64,000 bases of DNA from Isoetes taiwanensis (GCA_021234155.1 JAJEKV010000050.1:7983700-8047699), one strand, 5' to 3'. Counted from the first letter of the stretch, positions 13,420 to 26,999 are shown. Translations and numbers: made by a program. Notes: generated from the letters alone by a model not told the origin.

Positions 13420-14889
13420 TGGATTCTTGTTGCCGGTGGATGTTTCTTTGATGGAGGGTTATCACGAGATGGATTTTTTTGCTCACATTTACAAAGGTAT
13501 TGTTGTTTTTTAATGTTTCTTAGGTTAATATAATGGTATTTTTGCAGATATTGGTTTTCACGGTTACCTATTTTGTCTTTTACCAAAACCGCTTTGTTTC
13601 CTTCACTTTATGCGATTACAAGATTTATTCTTGAGGATTCTAAAAGAGTTTAGAGTTTAGGCCCTCTGTTTGCTTCCAACTTCTTGGATATTCACAGCTC
13701 TTTGGATTATTCATAGTAACGATGCCCAGCTTCAATCAACTTGGCCGGATTATTCCATCTTGGCTTTACGAGTCGATGAGATCCAGATTAAAGCGATTAG
13801 CCATATAGACATCAAAATCATATGGATTGATAAACTTGAACATTGTGAAGAGAAATGGTAGGTGAAGTAACCACGTGGAATGCTAGCAGGCAAGCTTGCT
13901 TCAAAACCTCTATCCTTGATCACCAACTTCAGCGGTATTCTGAAACCTACTCCACATCACCAAAGGCGATTCTTCACTTGTTAAATAGCCAAAGCGGGCA
14001 ACCCGAGAAAGTGTCACTAACTTCTTTATAGGAACCTCACCAATTATTCTGCGGTAGTTGCGTGTTATTGTCTTTCATGCAATGGTTTGGCTAGATAAAA
14101 CATTATTGTCGAAGAGCATATCAATGTCACAAAGCTTTTATTTGATTCAATTTTATTTTGTTACTAAAGGTTTGTGAATAAAACATTGTGTGAGAGCATA
14201 TCGGTGTCAAAAGCTTTTATTGATTCAATTTTATTTCACTAGTAAAATTCTATTTTTCTAAAATTAATATCAATCCTAACCAGATTTCTTTCCTTCGTTC
14301 ATGCGGACTATAGAATCTCACCAAATTACATCAATTCCACATGACATTTCTTGATTAAAAGTCAACATGATGTTGATCCGAAACATTCTTGTGCCTCAGA
14401 GAATCCAATAAATGAAGATCAAAGTTCAATTAGATCTACCTTACCATCAGAGCACCCAACCACCACTGGCATGGCGGGAGGCATCCTATTAATGATGTGT
14501 TGTTATTTATTATGGTTGGTTGGTTGGTTGGGTTTAAATGCGCCAAGTAAAATAGGCTAAGCTGCCCTGCAGTTGTTTGATAAGGCAAATCAGCGAAGAT
14601 GTATGCCATTATCTTAAGCCGCTATCTATTTTGAGTGCTTCAAAATTCTTTATAATACTCTTCATCTTCAATGGTAATAATTTTTTATTTAATATGCTTT
14701 TTAAAGCGTATGTAATTAAGTTACATTATGCTATAATATTATGGTTACTTTCGGGCTTCATATTATTTTTTTTTTTTTTTGTTATAATGCTAGATGTGAA
14801 TATTCATGTTTTGCATGTTTACATGTTTTACATATGTTTGGTTTTGAGGGCGAGAAGAATTGAGAATTACAATATAACAACCAACTGGC
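13420..14889. other. no gene recognised; contains a short direct repeat
   Basis: No domain is visible in any frame. A direct repeat of about 70 bp lies at roughly 14095-14165 and 14177-14242. It shares AGAGCATATC, GTGTCA and CTTTTATTTGATTCAATTTT-like blocks. A 14 bp T run occurs near 14766. Confidence 0.5.
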
Positions 14890-15301
14890 TACCATTAACA
14901 TTAATTATCACAACCATTGGATCCAACACATTTAAATTAAAATCCCCTTAAGCCCCCTTTGGTTTGGGTGCATATTCACCGGGGGTAACATTAGAGAGCC
15001 CTTATAATTATATTTTACGTACAAAATCAACACTACATATAGTATTTTTGCTTCAAATCTTATAGTATTTTGCAAAATCTTGTTATACCGATTATATGGA
15101 ATTTTGTACTTGCATACCCCCACGAAGCAGGGAATTTTACTACGTCACGGTGTAGATTAAGGAATAGGGTGAATATGCCTATCCAAGCGGCTCTCGTTGC
15201 ACTGGAGTCACCCAGTGTGAATATGCACCCAAACCAAAGGGGGTTTAAGAGTTTTAATTTAAATGTGTTGGATCAATGGTTGATAATTAATGTTAATGGT
15301 A
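14890..15301. mobile_element. fold-back / MITE-like element with about 90 bp inverted arms
   Basis: The left arm (14890-14979) and the reverse complement of the right arm (15217-15301) share ACCATTAACATTAATTATCA, then CCAACACATTTAAATTAAAA, then CCCCCTTTGGTTTGGG and TGCATATTCAC. There are only a few indels between them. The loop is about 237 bp and non-coding. The CCCTTTGGTTTGG end next to TTAA is reminiscent of PIF/Harbinger (Tourist-like) MITEs. The outer arm segments extend past it, so the true ends are uncertain. No transposase is present. Confidence 0.7.
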
Positions 15302-15399
15302 GTTGTGTGTGTTAAACATCTCATGACACAACTCTCTCAAGGTCTTCATAGAACACGACCCGGACTACAACCTCGACGCCGCTCTCTCGGCATACCTAT

Positions 15400-15535
15400 T
15401 CGCGCCAAGATTTTTCCTCGAAACCCTCTGGGGGACAATCCTATGATAATACACTTGATGTGTTCCTTGTTTGGGTCCTATATGGTCTTCGCGAACGATA
15501 AAAATTAATTCAATTCAAGTCAATTCAATTCAAAA
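15400..15535 (+). mobile_element. LINE 3' end with a TTCAA-type tail
   Basis: The block CCTCGAAACCCTCTGGGGG, then TGTTTGGGTCCTATATGG, then CGAACGATAAAAATTAATTC resembles the 3' end of the LINE at 35054-36617. It finishes in an irregular AATTCAATTCAAG run. It is probably a severely 5'-truncated insertion, and a little more element sequence may lie 5' of 15400. Confidence 0.6.
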
Positions 15536-17541
15536 AGCTGGTCAATACTTTTTGTTATTCAAGGATCACGTGTTCACAACACATCAAACGTCATTTAGAA
15601 TTATCAATTTGCACATTTAACATCATCTATAACTGAAGATGACTCATCATCATCATAATGATATTTTTGCAAATAGTATAAATTATGAAACAAATTCAAG
15701 ATGAGCTCCAATACAACATCTCGTGACACAAAGGCTGGTGAGTTACCAAAGGTGCATCCATAAAAGCCACCTAGATTTAGCTCGATAATATAGTCGTCTT
15801 TCATATGTGCCATCTCCACAAACGTCAAAATATAAAGAAAATAGGTGCATGTATATACTCTCTTACCAATTGTGGAAGTAACGTTTCTAAAAACATTAAA
15901 GAAATGTTGTAGAAAGGTTGACAACGTAATGAGACTAATAATGAACCCAGGCCATGCTTAAGGCACAGTGAACTCAGGGCATGCTCATATCTTTAACATT
16001 GGCTTTGCACATCTAGGCCATATGAAATTTCCGTGCTTAAATGATAGTTTAACATCTATTTGTATTTTGAGGGGTTATAGTAAGGATGAAAAGGAACCGT
16101 GGAATGCCATAGAAGCAAAAGGGTTGTCATGCTATATTAGACGTGATTTGTGAATATTTGGCAAAAAAATGCATGGTCAAGATGTGGCCATTGCAAGCCA
16201 TGCTTTTGGAACTTGTAAAGGCAGAGAGCAGAGAGCAAGTAGAGTTGGTTTATATGTGCAATGATTCTTGTGGTGCCCATAGAGCCACATGTTCTTAGCC
16301 CTGTGATCAAACTAATGTGGCAAAACTGCAATAAAAGCGGCATCGTATGAGGACAATGCATAGGTTTAAGTGGTGCCTTGACAAATCTAAGTCTTGGCAG
16401 ACTTTATAAAAATATATGGGGATTCCTATCCATTGGAACTATTTTGGTTCTTACCATGGAAAAGGTACATTCCAATGTACCGTTGACATGAATATTAGTT
16501 ATTCTTGCTTGCACTTAACAAATTGGACATGTTTATTATGTAGGCGAGCATGATGGTGCTAGTGTTGTTCTAAAGAGAGCACTCACTCATGAGATGTTAA
16601 AAAGGAATTCTAAACCATTAATAGACACTCATGATGTTGTTATATTCTGTAGACAACACTTCAAAGATTTTGAGAAACACAGGGATTAAAACTGTGCAAT
16701 GGTGCTGAATTAGTGTTGATCTTTCTAAAAAGCATCCTATTCTTTGATTTTGACAGATATTTTTGGGAAATTGAAAAAGATGAAGTTTGCAGAGATGAGA
16801 TGTTTGATTGTGCAACACTTGTAGGGTCAATTAAGTCCCATAGCATCAGACCAGTCAATTGCAAGGATCCCACCCAAGTTGCACATATGAATTATTCATG
16901 CTTTTGCCACAACTACTAGTTGGGTAAGTACAGTAAGTGCATAAACAAAAGGCGAGGATAGGCACTTGGATATTTTCAAAATTAGGCGGTGTTGATGAAG
17001 AGGGAACACGTAGATGGAGCTGATGTATGAAAGAGATGCAGAATGGAAATCCCGGATATCACTTAGATGTTCGCGAGAAAACTTTGCAGTGATTGCTCCG
17101 TGAGACAATAAGGAGAAAGTGGATCTCTATATCTTAAGGATGTACAAAGTTAAACATGTAATTGAGAGAGGCTTACAAAGATCCTTGGGGTCAAAAGTTT
17201 GCAAGGAAGGAGGTGGTTGCTTGGTAGTAGAAGTTTTATAAGTATATAGAAACGGAAGCGGTATGAACTTCTTAGGTTTAGACGGATTGTAGTATGTATA
17301 GCCATTTAGTAGTGGCATGTAATTTTGACATGAAAGACTTAGGTGGTAACATTTTTGAGTTGAAAACTAATGTGCATGAACACATTCTTGAAAGTCTACA
17401 AATACAGTCTATTATTCTTGCCCAATGTGATGTTGCAAAGCCGATAAGCGACAAAAATACAAGGACCATTGTAGTCGGTGAAGTTACTCAACAAGTCGGG
17501 GAGAGGCTTGAGGAGGCAAGCAGTGATAGCCTTGACACTAA
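15536..17541. other. no gene recognised
   Basis: Several short frames occur on both strands, such as those around 15604-15924 and 16618-16873. None has a recognisable motif, a consistent splice context or similarity elsewhere in the window that I could see. Confidence 0.5.
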
Positions 17542-18780
17542 AGAATAGAATAGAATAGAATAGATTTTTTAACGTCCACGGAGACCAATAGGTCATGGGA
17601 CCCATACAATGGGCTAGTACAATTATTACTACTAGGATTAAAAAACCCCTACCTCGAAAGGGTTTCAAGGGAAAAAACTTGGCAATAATGATGATACTAG
17701 ACAAGCGGAGATAATGACTACTGAGGACAAGACAACAAGACAGGAGGAAAAAACCAAGAGGCAAGCAACAGTAAGCCAGCACAAAAAAAGCAAGGACCAA
17801 AAAAGTCAGTGGGGTTAGATATTAAGTCAGGAGGAAAAAAGCAAGAGGCAAGCAACTCATTGAGCAAGCAGAAAACAGGAAGAAAACAAGGTGACAATGG
17901 AGAAAAGAAGGCTGCAAATAGCAAAAAACAAGCCACCAAAAGATAACAACATTGAAATACTATTCATGCATTGGCATTGACTACAATTCAATCACTCATA
18001 TAATTCTTTCTTTTAAGTGAACTTCAAGTAATTCAAACTTGAAAGCATGTAAACTGGAAAGCATGAAAACAGTAATATAAATTTGATTGTAGACTTGATT
18101 GTGAATAAAAATAACCAATCTTGCAGGCCGCAGCTCACCTTACGACCTCCGAAATCCATCGAGCAAGCTTAAAGATTTTTGGAAGCAAGCAAACAGTTTC
18201 GATCAAGCAAGCAAGTGGCTTCGAGCAAGCAAGCAAGCAAGCGGCTTGGAGTTGAAGTAAGAGAGGATTAAGTTGTTGACATAATAATCAAATCGTATAC
18301 GTATGTAAAATCATTTTTCTTGGCCTTGGTCGAAGCTCTGCTACAATACGCACCCGAGGCCGTTACCTAACACTTCAATGGCCGTCCGCCAAAACTATCT
18401 GCTTGCGTTACAACCCGTCCGACCTTGAACCGGCCACGAAATATAGAGTCTTGATAATGACTGAAAGTTCGTTTTGTACACCTAAGTTTAAAAACACCCC
18501 ACTTGTAGGGTGTCGTTTCCCTGCTATCGGATAAGTGGTAGGGGAGATCTTGGTACGGCGTGAGGATGAGAAAAGTAGCACATAGTCTTGTCCAAGGATA
18601 AAACATATGTCGGTGGTCGGAGCAAAAGTGTCTAGGGCATCTAGATGTTGTGCATATCCTCCACGAGTCTAAGTTAAAGAGATCCCTTGGTGGTGTATAT
18701 AGGCTACCTATTGACCTTGTGCATAAAATTTGAGAGCCCCATTGCCCCCATGTTGACAAGCCAACATTTTAACTAATCAA
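17542..18780 (-). mobile_element. 5'-truncated LINE, minus strand, with TTCTA-type tail
   Basis: At the left edge the minus-strand 3' end reads GGTCTCCGTGGACGTTAAAA followed by (TTCTA)n at 17542-17565. A conserved hairpin, AACCCTTTCGAGGTAGGGG, lies at about 17640-17672. At 18310-18760 degraded RT sequence is visible in changing frames, including QHLDALDTF, shared with the LINE at 35054-36617. Between them lies purine-rich DNA on the + strand with two GCAAGAGGCAAGCAAC copies (about 17756 and 17850). Its coding potential is destroyed. Confidence 0.7.
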
Positions 18781-21700
18781 TGTAAAGGCCAAGCGATTGT
18801 TGGAGGGAGTGGGCATCCACAATGGAGACCCCAATACTCTTGTTGAATGGTTGACCCTATGTCGATGTCAATTGGCACAGGCATGTCTCCTCTGACCTAT
18901 AGTCGCATTTTTTCAAATCCATAGGGATCCCCTTGGACGTTAATGATGAAGGTAACTTTTCTACCACACTCTATGGTGGTAGATATATAAATACTGAGAG
19001 GGATGGAGGCCCTAGTGGCGGTGTTGAGAATGGGCCTTGCGACTAGAAGATTTCTACCGTAAACTTCGTCCACATGCAGATTATCTTATCAAGTATTTTG
19101 TTGTTTTTTTTGCGCATTTTCTTCAGCTATAGCAGTGGATTCCATTGGCTTGATCTCCAAGCTCTTGTTTAAGCCACTTTATGCTCAAATTGGTGGACAT
19201 TTGCAGGTCCTACATCCTCCGTCAATGGCCCGGGCCAGAAAGTAAGGAAACTTTGAAGACATTTTGGTAGAGGAGATGTCTTGTTTCTAAACTATCGGCC
19301 TTTTTCGAAGGAAAATTTTGAAGATATTTTGGTAGAGGAGATGTCTTGTTTCGAAACTATCGACCTTTTTCGAAGCAAGTTTTGAAGCATAGTACATATG
19401 GCAAAGCACATGTGCATATCCTCCCAAGAAACTATGCATATATGTAGGAATCAAAGAAAATAGCATATGCATGGCATTTGATGCCCTTCCAGCGAAGCCA
19501 TGGCCGAATTCTAGCAGTGGTTGATAGCAAAGTAAAACATTACATGTGGCAAAATATTTTGATAGCGTCTGGTAGCAAAATGAAGCATGGCAAAAACGAC
19601 ATTTTGTTGTAACTATTATGCGATGGCATATGTTTTATGCAAATCCTCCTATATAATAAAATTATAGTGTATGTCTGTTGTGTGTGTTGCCCTAAATTGG
19701 ACGGCCCAGATTTGATCCAGATCATGCCCAGATTGTCCAGATCATGCCCTAGATTGGGCCGGGCGTGGTGTCTTGCGAAGGCCTCCTAGGCTTAGGGAGA
19801 ATCCGGCGGCTTGCCGAAGCCCACATGAGAGGATCTAGAAATTCGTTAATTCCTTTGTTGGGCGGTATAGGCATGGCGATGCCCTCTCCTGGCTTTGGAC
19901 CTTATGCTATATGTTTTTTAGCGCCAAGATGGTCGCCTCTGTGAATGATATCAGACTATAAGCTCGATCACAGAGCTTCGATGGAGCTTACAGTTCCAGG
20001 CTATGGCCGAAATGGTGTCTGGCACTATGGCTATGAAGTTGGTTCTAAGCATGTGCAAATCGTGAGGCCGAATTGACCATGCTGTGGAGCAACTAGGAAA
20101 CAATGGATGTTGAAGAACTTGAATAAGATCCAGGAAGCAGTGGATAGCGTCTTCCGCGGGATTTGTTTTGCAGTGGGCATCATGGCACATATGCCATTGC
20201 ATCATGATGAGCAGCATCATTATATGCCGTAATAATGTACCTTTGACTCTTGGATCTCTGCTTCGCAACATCAGAACAACGCTTTAAAAAGTTGCCAGCA
20301 ACATGTTGGAATTATTATTTGGGCTTTGTCAAAAAGCCAGTGGATTGTGTGTCCTCTCTGGTTGTTGGTCAAAAACACGTCGTATTATTATTATTATTTG
20401 ATGTTTATTTGATGGCTAAGATGAGCAACTACATACATACATCCGTATATAATCTCTCCCCAAACCCTTCAACTCAACTCAATGGACAAAATTTCAAGTA
20501 TTAAATGATTCTTATAGTCATGCACCTCTTTTTTCAAGTCCTCAACATAGGCCCCAGAAACCTCAAGGTTTTTCGAGCTCAATACTTCGTTTGGACTTGA
20601 TAGTTCGTTTATGTAAACGCAGGTTTCTCAAGCTCAATACTTCGTTTGGACTTACACACTTTCTGGTGATTGTGGATTTGAAGATTGGATATGGCATATG
20701 AGACTACAATACATAAATTATAATGTAATATTGATTGTGCAATATGGACCTTTGACAAAGAAGACCAGTAAAAGTCATAGCCAAATGCATAGATTTTATG
20801 GGAATGTACGTTAGAGGCTCCATTAACTTAAAAACAAACAATGCAGGCACAACTTCTAACAACGATGGTATCTTTATTGAGTGAATGCGAAAAAGTTACC
20901 ACTATGTAAATATTAATAAGCATATATGTCCGATTACAATGGGGCATGGCCCTTTTCAAAGACGTTGCCCAGAGTTAAGGAACAGGAAGCTCAGTTGGAG
21001 AAACACTAGATCTAAGGAATAGGATGCTCGGTTGGAGAAACAAAGAGGTTGAAAACATTTATAGGTTCTGAAATTGTGCCCAGCAATGCTGGACACCGTA
21101 ACTAGTGTGAAATAGAAGCCCTAAGATAAACCTTTTTGTATCTTTCTTTTAAAAATTTGAAATAAGGTATGTTTCCTTGATTCTTTCGGGAACTTTTTAC
21201 CTAAGTTGTTTGCTTTGACAAATTTTCCCTTCAAACATTTTGTAAAGGAGAGAAGCTAAAAGAAAACAATGTGGACAAATGTGTCCAATGTTTGAAAATT
21301 AAACGAATGGATATGAAGTTATTTGGATAAATATCTTTACCATTTCTGCCATGCCTGAAATTTGAGTGTTTGTAGTTTGTATGCTTTAATGGAAATCATC
21401 TGAGAGAAAACAGAAATGTATTAGCTGCCAAGCAAAAGGAAATGACCACCGATGAAATTGGCTGTAGATGGGGACAATTGTTTCCGATATAAACCTGCAG
21501 GCGATATGCAAAAGCCATGCTACGTATGTGAGTGAGCCGCAGGCTCGCCACAAACAGTGGCATATGCCATTTTTTGGGATGCCTTCTCTCTGAGAGGGCT
21601 CAAAAACAAGTTCTAAGTAGGAAGAGATTGAGCTAACGGCGAACTATGCTTTGCCTTCTGTTTTCTATATAGAAATTGTCTCCAACACAACCGTTTTAAG

Positions 21701-21940
21701 TATTTCATTTCATCATCACCAAGCTGACAAAATAAATAAGAGAACAATTATCTGGGTCTACAATTTGCAAAACAAAGATGCTGATTTAGAAACATCTTAC
21801 ATAAATTTACTGCTTTTCATGACAGGTGGATGGCCAAGCACGTTGCTTTGTATGCATACTTCGATGAAACCATTGATTTCTCCCAAAAGAAAGCATCGCA
21901 AATGAACAATTTGTGTGTGCATAATTCAACTTTTTGTTCC
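18781..21940. other. no intact gene; short tandem repeats
   Basis: A two-copy tandem repeat of about 66 bp lies at 19245-19378 (core TTGGTAGAGGAGATGTCTTG). A second direct repeat lies at about 20563-20660 (core CTCAATACTTCGTTTGGACT). Minus-strand 18850-19060 contains a run resembling part of a retroelement polyprotein (VTFIINVQGDPYGF), but I cannot assign it. No host gene is supported. Confidence 0.5.
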
Positions 21941-21944
21941 AAAC

Positions 21945-22745
21945 AGAGAAAGTAACTTGAGACACTTCTTTAAGCATGTTTACTTAACCATTTATATCAG
22001 ACTAGAAAGGAAGAAGGGATGTATTGCATCACATGTATATTCGGAATAGAACAAGACTGAGCAATAAAGATTCCAAACACAACATTCTTTAGTAAAACGG
22101 CAAACGAATAGTTCCCACTATATTCATCATGGCTTGCATGAGATCCTGATTTATAGCTCATCTCATGAACAAAGAGATTGTGCACTTAGCTTTGGAAGAA
22201 ATATGTCCCACGTATGGTTTCAATTGCTGCATGTCGCGGCGAGTTCTAATTTTCACGCATTGAATTGGGGATAGTGCAGGTCTTTGTTGCGGATTTTTAT
22301 TCTGAATACTATGGGATAGAGAGTTGAACCTTAAATTATTCTCCACACTAAATCTGATCCTTCATTTCGAATAGCAAGGCAAAATTGCTGAAGAATAACT
22401 TCATTTCAAATAGCAAGGCTTCAAAAGAATATTAATATTTAAGTGAATAATGCTGGGGATGTATCAGACTTTCTCTGTGTTCACAGCGCTAATTCAATGT
22501 TGCAGCCATATGCATCGACTCGCAGATGTCTAAATCCATTTTACTATAGTTGAACAGCGGGTCTTCTGGTTACCGCTTGATTGGCTTACAACCGCAACTA
22601 GAGAAAGTACTAAAGTTATGGTTAGATATTGTATCCTATGGTGGGTAAGGATCATGCCAACTTCCTGTTTCAAAATGTGGTATGGATAACAAAGGTGCCT
22701 TTCATGACAACTTGGTTAAATCATTTTGCCAATGCTCAACAAGAA
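21945..22745. repeat. tandem segmental duplication, copy 1
   Basis: This segment is colinear with 23165-23965, about 1.2 kb away. Shared landmarks in order are ACTTCTTTAAGCATGTTTAC, GGGATGTATT, ACATTCTTTAGTAAAA, GTTCCCACTATATTCATCA, GGTTTCAATTGCTGCATGT, TTATTCTCCACAC and TTGGTTAAATCATTTTGCCA. Similar short minus-strand frames in both copies reflect the duplication, not a demonstrated gene. Confidence 0.85.
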
Positions 22746-23164
22746 CTTTTAAATAGGAACCGATTGAGCTTTGACATTGTTGTTTGAATAGAAATGAATT
22801 AATCCATTCCTCTAATATAAGCTGTGATATGCACCAGGATAATTTTTCACACATTAGATCTTTTCTTTGTAAACCAATATCTTGAGCATTGTCAATGCAC
22901 ATCCCTTTCTATTACTGCAATCCAATAATGAGAGGTATTCCGAAGCAACTACTCGCCTGCACAGAAACATACAAAGTGCAACGAGATTAGAGCTGACTTG
23001 GAGTCGGCTTGCTTTCGGTAATATTCCACATATAATAAATGAAGGAGCTTGCCAATGAAAAGCAGGACGTGATTTCTACAATGTTTACTTGAATGTACTG
23101 TTAGATCAGCGTCTGAATCAAATTCTCCTTCATGCCTAATAATGCAGTATGAAATAAAACAAAG

Positions 23165-23965
23165 AAAATAACTTGAGAAACTTCTTTAAGCATGTTTACT
23201 TACACCATTTATGTCAGACTACAAAAGGAGAAGGGATGTATTCCTGCACACGTATATTCAGAAAACAAAGAGACTGAATAGTAAAGATCCCAAACACAGC
23301 ATTCTTTAGTAAAAAGACAAACGAATCGTTCCCACTATATTCATCACTATATTCATCATGGCCTGCATGAGATCTTGATTTATAGCTCAAGCTCACAAAG
23401 TGATTGTTGCTTCTTTAGCATTTGGCATATGCATAGATGATTACTGCTCACTAGTATTTCATATGCATAAGTGAACCTGAAAGAAGCATGTCCCCTGTGT
23501 ATGGTTTCAATTGCTGCATGTGTGACCAAGATTCTAATTTTCCTTCATTGGACTAAGGGAACAAAGTGTTGAAAAGCTTTAAGTTATTCTCCACACAAAA
23601 TCTGATCCTTCATATCAAATAGCAAGACCAAATTGCTTCAGAAGAATATTAATATTTAAGTAAGTAATGGTGGGCATGTATCAGACATTTCTCTTATGTT
23701 TACAACACTATCTCAATGTTGCAGACAATTGAATCAATTCTTTGCAGATGCCCTACATCCATTTTACGATAGCTGAACAACGGGTCTATGAGGAGAAAAT
23801 TGTTTTCTTGTTAATGCTTGATTGGCTTATGGTCACAACTAGAGAAAATTCTAAACTCATAGATGGATACTGTATCCGTATCCGGTGGTGCACTTTCATA
23901 GCATGGATAACGAAGGTATTTCATGACAGCTTGGTTAAATCATTTTGCCAATGCTGCAGCAGTAG
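23165..23965. repeat. tandem segmental duplication, copy 2
   Basis: This is the partner of 21945-22745, with the same order of landmarks. Differences are indels and substitutions, including a short local duplication of CACTATATTCATCA at about 23334-23358. Divergence is visible throughout, so the duplication is not recent. Confidence 0.85.
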
Positions 23966-24599
23966 AAAATACCATGGAAAGTAAGATGTGTAAAAATCTG
24001 GTCACAAATAGATGAATGAAAGTTCTACGATATGTCCATTCAAATATTTGATTCTTATGCTCGCTTGGATAGACTAGATAATTAGGCTAACCTGATCATA
24101 AAATCACATGTTTGATAATGGATAGGAATACAAAGAACAAAAGAAATTTGAAGACAAGTGCTTAAGTTTTTGACGCGAACAACGACTAAAAGCACACAAT
24201 ACTAAACCGATAGGCAATTTATCCTACACCAAACTATTCACTTTAGGTTTGGCCGGACCATACGGATGGCACGATGTAACCTACACTCGGCCAAAAGAGC
24301 CTTGATGACAAAGCAAAACTGCCAGTTTATTTAAGGGGCGTAGCGGTATGAGCCCCACTACCTAATTATGGCCGATGCAATCTCGCTTAAGGGAGATGCT
24401 AGGGGCGATCTTGCCCTGGAGTGCAATGCTTACCGGTATAGGCCATGCGGCCTTGTTGCTCACCGATTGACCCGCCCGGTATTATGGTTTCTTGGCTGAC
24501 TCCTCTATTTATCATCAATGTTTTGCTCCACCTTTTACTCTGTCCGAGGCGGAGATGTGCATGTATGATCTTTGACGGTTGTCTTCTACTTTGGGCTGC

Positions 24600-26515
24600 C
24601 TTAAAGTGGGATAAACTAGCTAGATACGTACAAGATTAGTCCTAGTATGGACCTAAATAAAGGAATGAAAAACAATGGGACTTCTGATGGGTGGCACTAG
24701 GATGAGTGAGGCTAAAAATCCATGCCCCTAGAGTTGCCGGACCTAAGACTTCCCTAAGGAAGGTTAAATCACCTTACCACAAAGTGTGCCGCGTAAGGCA
24801 AAGTTTTGCCAGCGGATGTGTTGGTGTTGAGTTGCTATAGGCCTAGTAATGCCAAAACTAAATGTGTATTTGGTCATGGGTTCAAACCTTGCCAATGTAT
24901 GTTTTATCTTTGGGAGTTGGATTCTTCAGGGTTATAGATGATGATCCCGATGTGGTAGAACTTAAAAGCCTATCGTGTGTCCCCACTTGGCTGCCCATGA
25001 GCCCAGTGGGATAAACTAGCTAGTCATTACCCAGTTAGTCTAGTATGGACCTTAAATAAAAGGAATAAAAACAATGGGACTATGGTAGGTGGCACTAGGA
25101 TGGTGAGGCTAAAAGCCATGCGAGTAGAGTTGCCCCTAGGACTACAGACTTCCCTAAAGGCGGGATTAAATCCACGCCTTACAAAGGGAATGTGCATGTA
25201 AGGCAAAGTTTTGCCCAGGATGTGGTGAGTTGGTATAGGTCTAGTAATGCCAAAATAAATGCATGTATTATTTGGTCATGGGTTCAAACCTTGCCAATGT
25301 ATGTTTATCTTTAGGAGTTAGTTCTTTGAGGGTTATCACGATGATGATCCACAGAAGCGTGAGTAGAACTTAAAGCCTATCGTGTCCCCTCCACTTTAGG
25401 CTGCCATGCGTACAAAGATACGTACAAGATTAGTCTAGTAGTATGGACCTTAAATAAAAGGAATAAAAACAATGGGACTATGGTAGGTGGCACTATGGAC
25501 CTTAAATAAAGGAATAAAAACAATGGGACTATGGTAGGTGCTTGGGATGGGTGAGGCTAAAAGCATGCCCTAGAGTTGCCCTAGGACCTAGACTTCCCCA
25601 AAGTAGGGATTAAATCCACGCTACCACAAAGAGAGAGTGTGCATGTAAAGGGCCAAAGAAGTTTGCCCTATGGATGTCAATGATGGTTGGTATATAGGCC
25701 TAGTAATGCCAAAATAAATGTGTGTATTTGGTCATGGGTTCAAACCTTGCCAATGTATGTTTATCTTTGGGAGTTAGTTCTGCCCGAGGGTATAGGTGAT
25801 CTGAAGCGTGAGTAGAACTTAAAAGCCTATCACGTGTCCTCCACTTTGGGCTGCCGCAAGGCGATGGGATAAACTAGCTAGTTTATGCAGAGATTAGTCT
25901 AGTATGGACCTTAAATAAAGGAATAAAAAAACAAGCTGGGACTATGGTAGAGTGGCACTAGGATGGTGAGGCTAAAAGCCATGCCCCTAGTTGCCCCTAG
26001 GACCTAGACTTCCCTAGAAGTGAGTTAAATCCACGCCTACAAAGGAGTGTGCATGTAAAGGCAAAAGTTTTGTTTAGCGGATGTGTGGTGAGTTGAGTAT
26101 AGGCCTAAGTAATGCCAAAATAAATGTGTATTATTTGGTCATGAGTTCAAACCTGCTTGCCAATGTATGTTTATCTTTGGGAGTTAGTTCTACTTGGGGT
26201 TATCACGATGATGATCCCAAGCATTATGGTAGAACTTAAAGGAATCTATCGTGTCCTCCCACTTTGGTTGCCTTAAAGTGATTAGGATAAACTAGCTAGA
26301 TCTATACAAGATTAGTCTAGTATGGACCTTAAATAAAAGGAATAAAAAACAATGGGACTATGGTAGGTGGCACTAGGATGGGTGAGGCTAAAAGCCATGC
26401 CCTAGGGTGCCCTAGGACCTAGACTTCCTAAGGCGGGATTAAATCCTGCCTACAAAGTGTGCATGTAAGGCAAAAGTTTTGCCCAACGTATGTGTGGTGA
26501 ACCAAAGTAGAATGA
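24600..26515. repeat. tandem array, unit about 400-450 bp, about 4.5 copies
   Basis: The unit landmarks are GGATAAACTAGCTAG, TATGGACCTTAAATAAAGGA, ACAATGGGACT, GTGGCACTAGGATG, GGCCTAGTAATGCCAAAA and GGTCATGGGTTCAAACCTTG. Units start near 24609, 25007, 25405, 25866 and 26283. An extra internal duplication of the GGACCTTAAATAAAGG part lies near 25496. Units differ by many small indels. The GGGTTCAAACC block in each full unit (about 24878, 25279, 25736 and a variant at 26141) looks like a Pol III B box, suggesting a tRNA-derived SINE ancestor. No A box could be assigned firmly. Confidence 0.88.
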
Positions 26516-26999
26516 CAACCGTTCTTACTTGATGCCTCAAACTCAATCTTTTCCCTTGAATAGAAGAGCTTCAAAAAATCAAGAAAAGAACTCGTATATA
26601 TTACATATTTTTTATTGCTCGTTGTCAAATATCTTGTTCTAATATGGCATAGCTAGGTTTATTTCTCCTCATTGTCAAATATATTGTTCTAATATGACAT
26701 ACTAGGTTTATAAACTAGGCAAAAGCATGTTTGATTACGTATTGGAACTGACGAGTCTTGATGAATGATCCTATGTGTTTTTGCCAAAAGTTCTTGAGTT
26801 CTTGTAAAATTTCTTATTTCTACTCTCATTCTAGATGGAACTTATTTTATACTCATACATTTTTTACTAAATAATGTTATCATTTTTCCTAAAAGACAAT
26901 ATAGTTGGGAGGTTGATTCAGTGCTGTCATAAAATGAACAGATAAGTTAAACAACATATAGAAAGAAGACATTACGTATTGTCATGTTACCTATGCTAT

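Noticed and set aside
13097-13586. Cys- and His-rich frames on both strands
   Set aside because: They come from the TG/CA repeat tract. Several frames on both strands are open at once and no start context or homologue is visible.
24870-26160. tRNA genes in the tandem array
   Set aside because: Only a B-box-like motif is present. No cloverleaf with acceptor and anticodon stems could be built around it.
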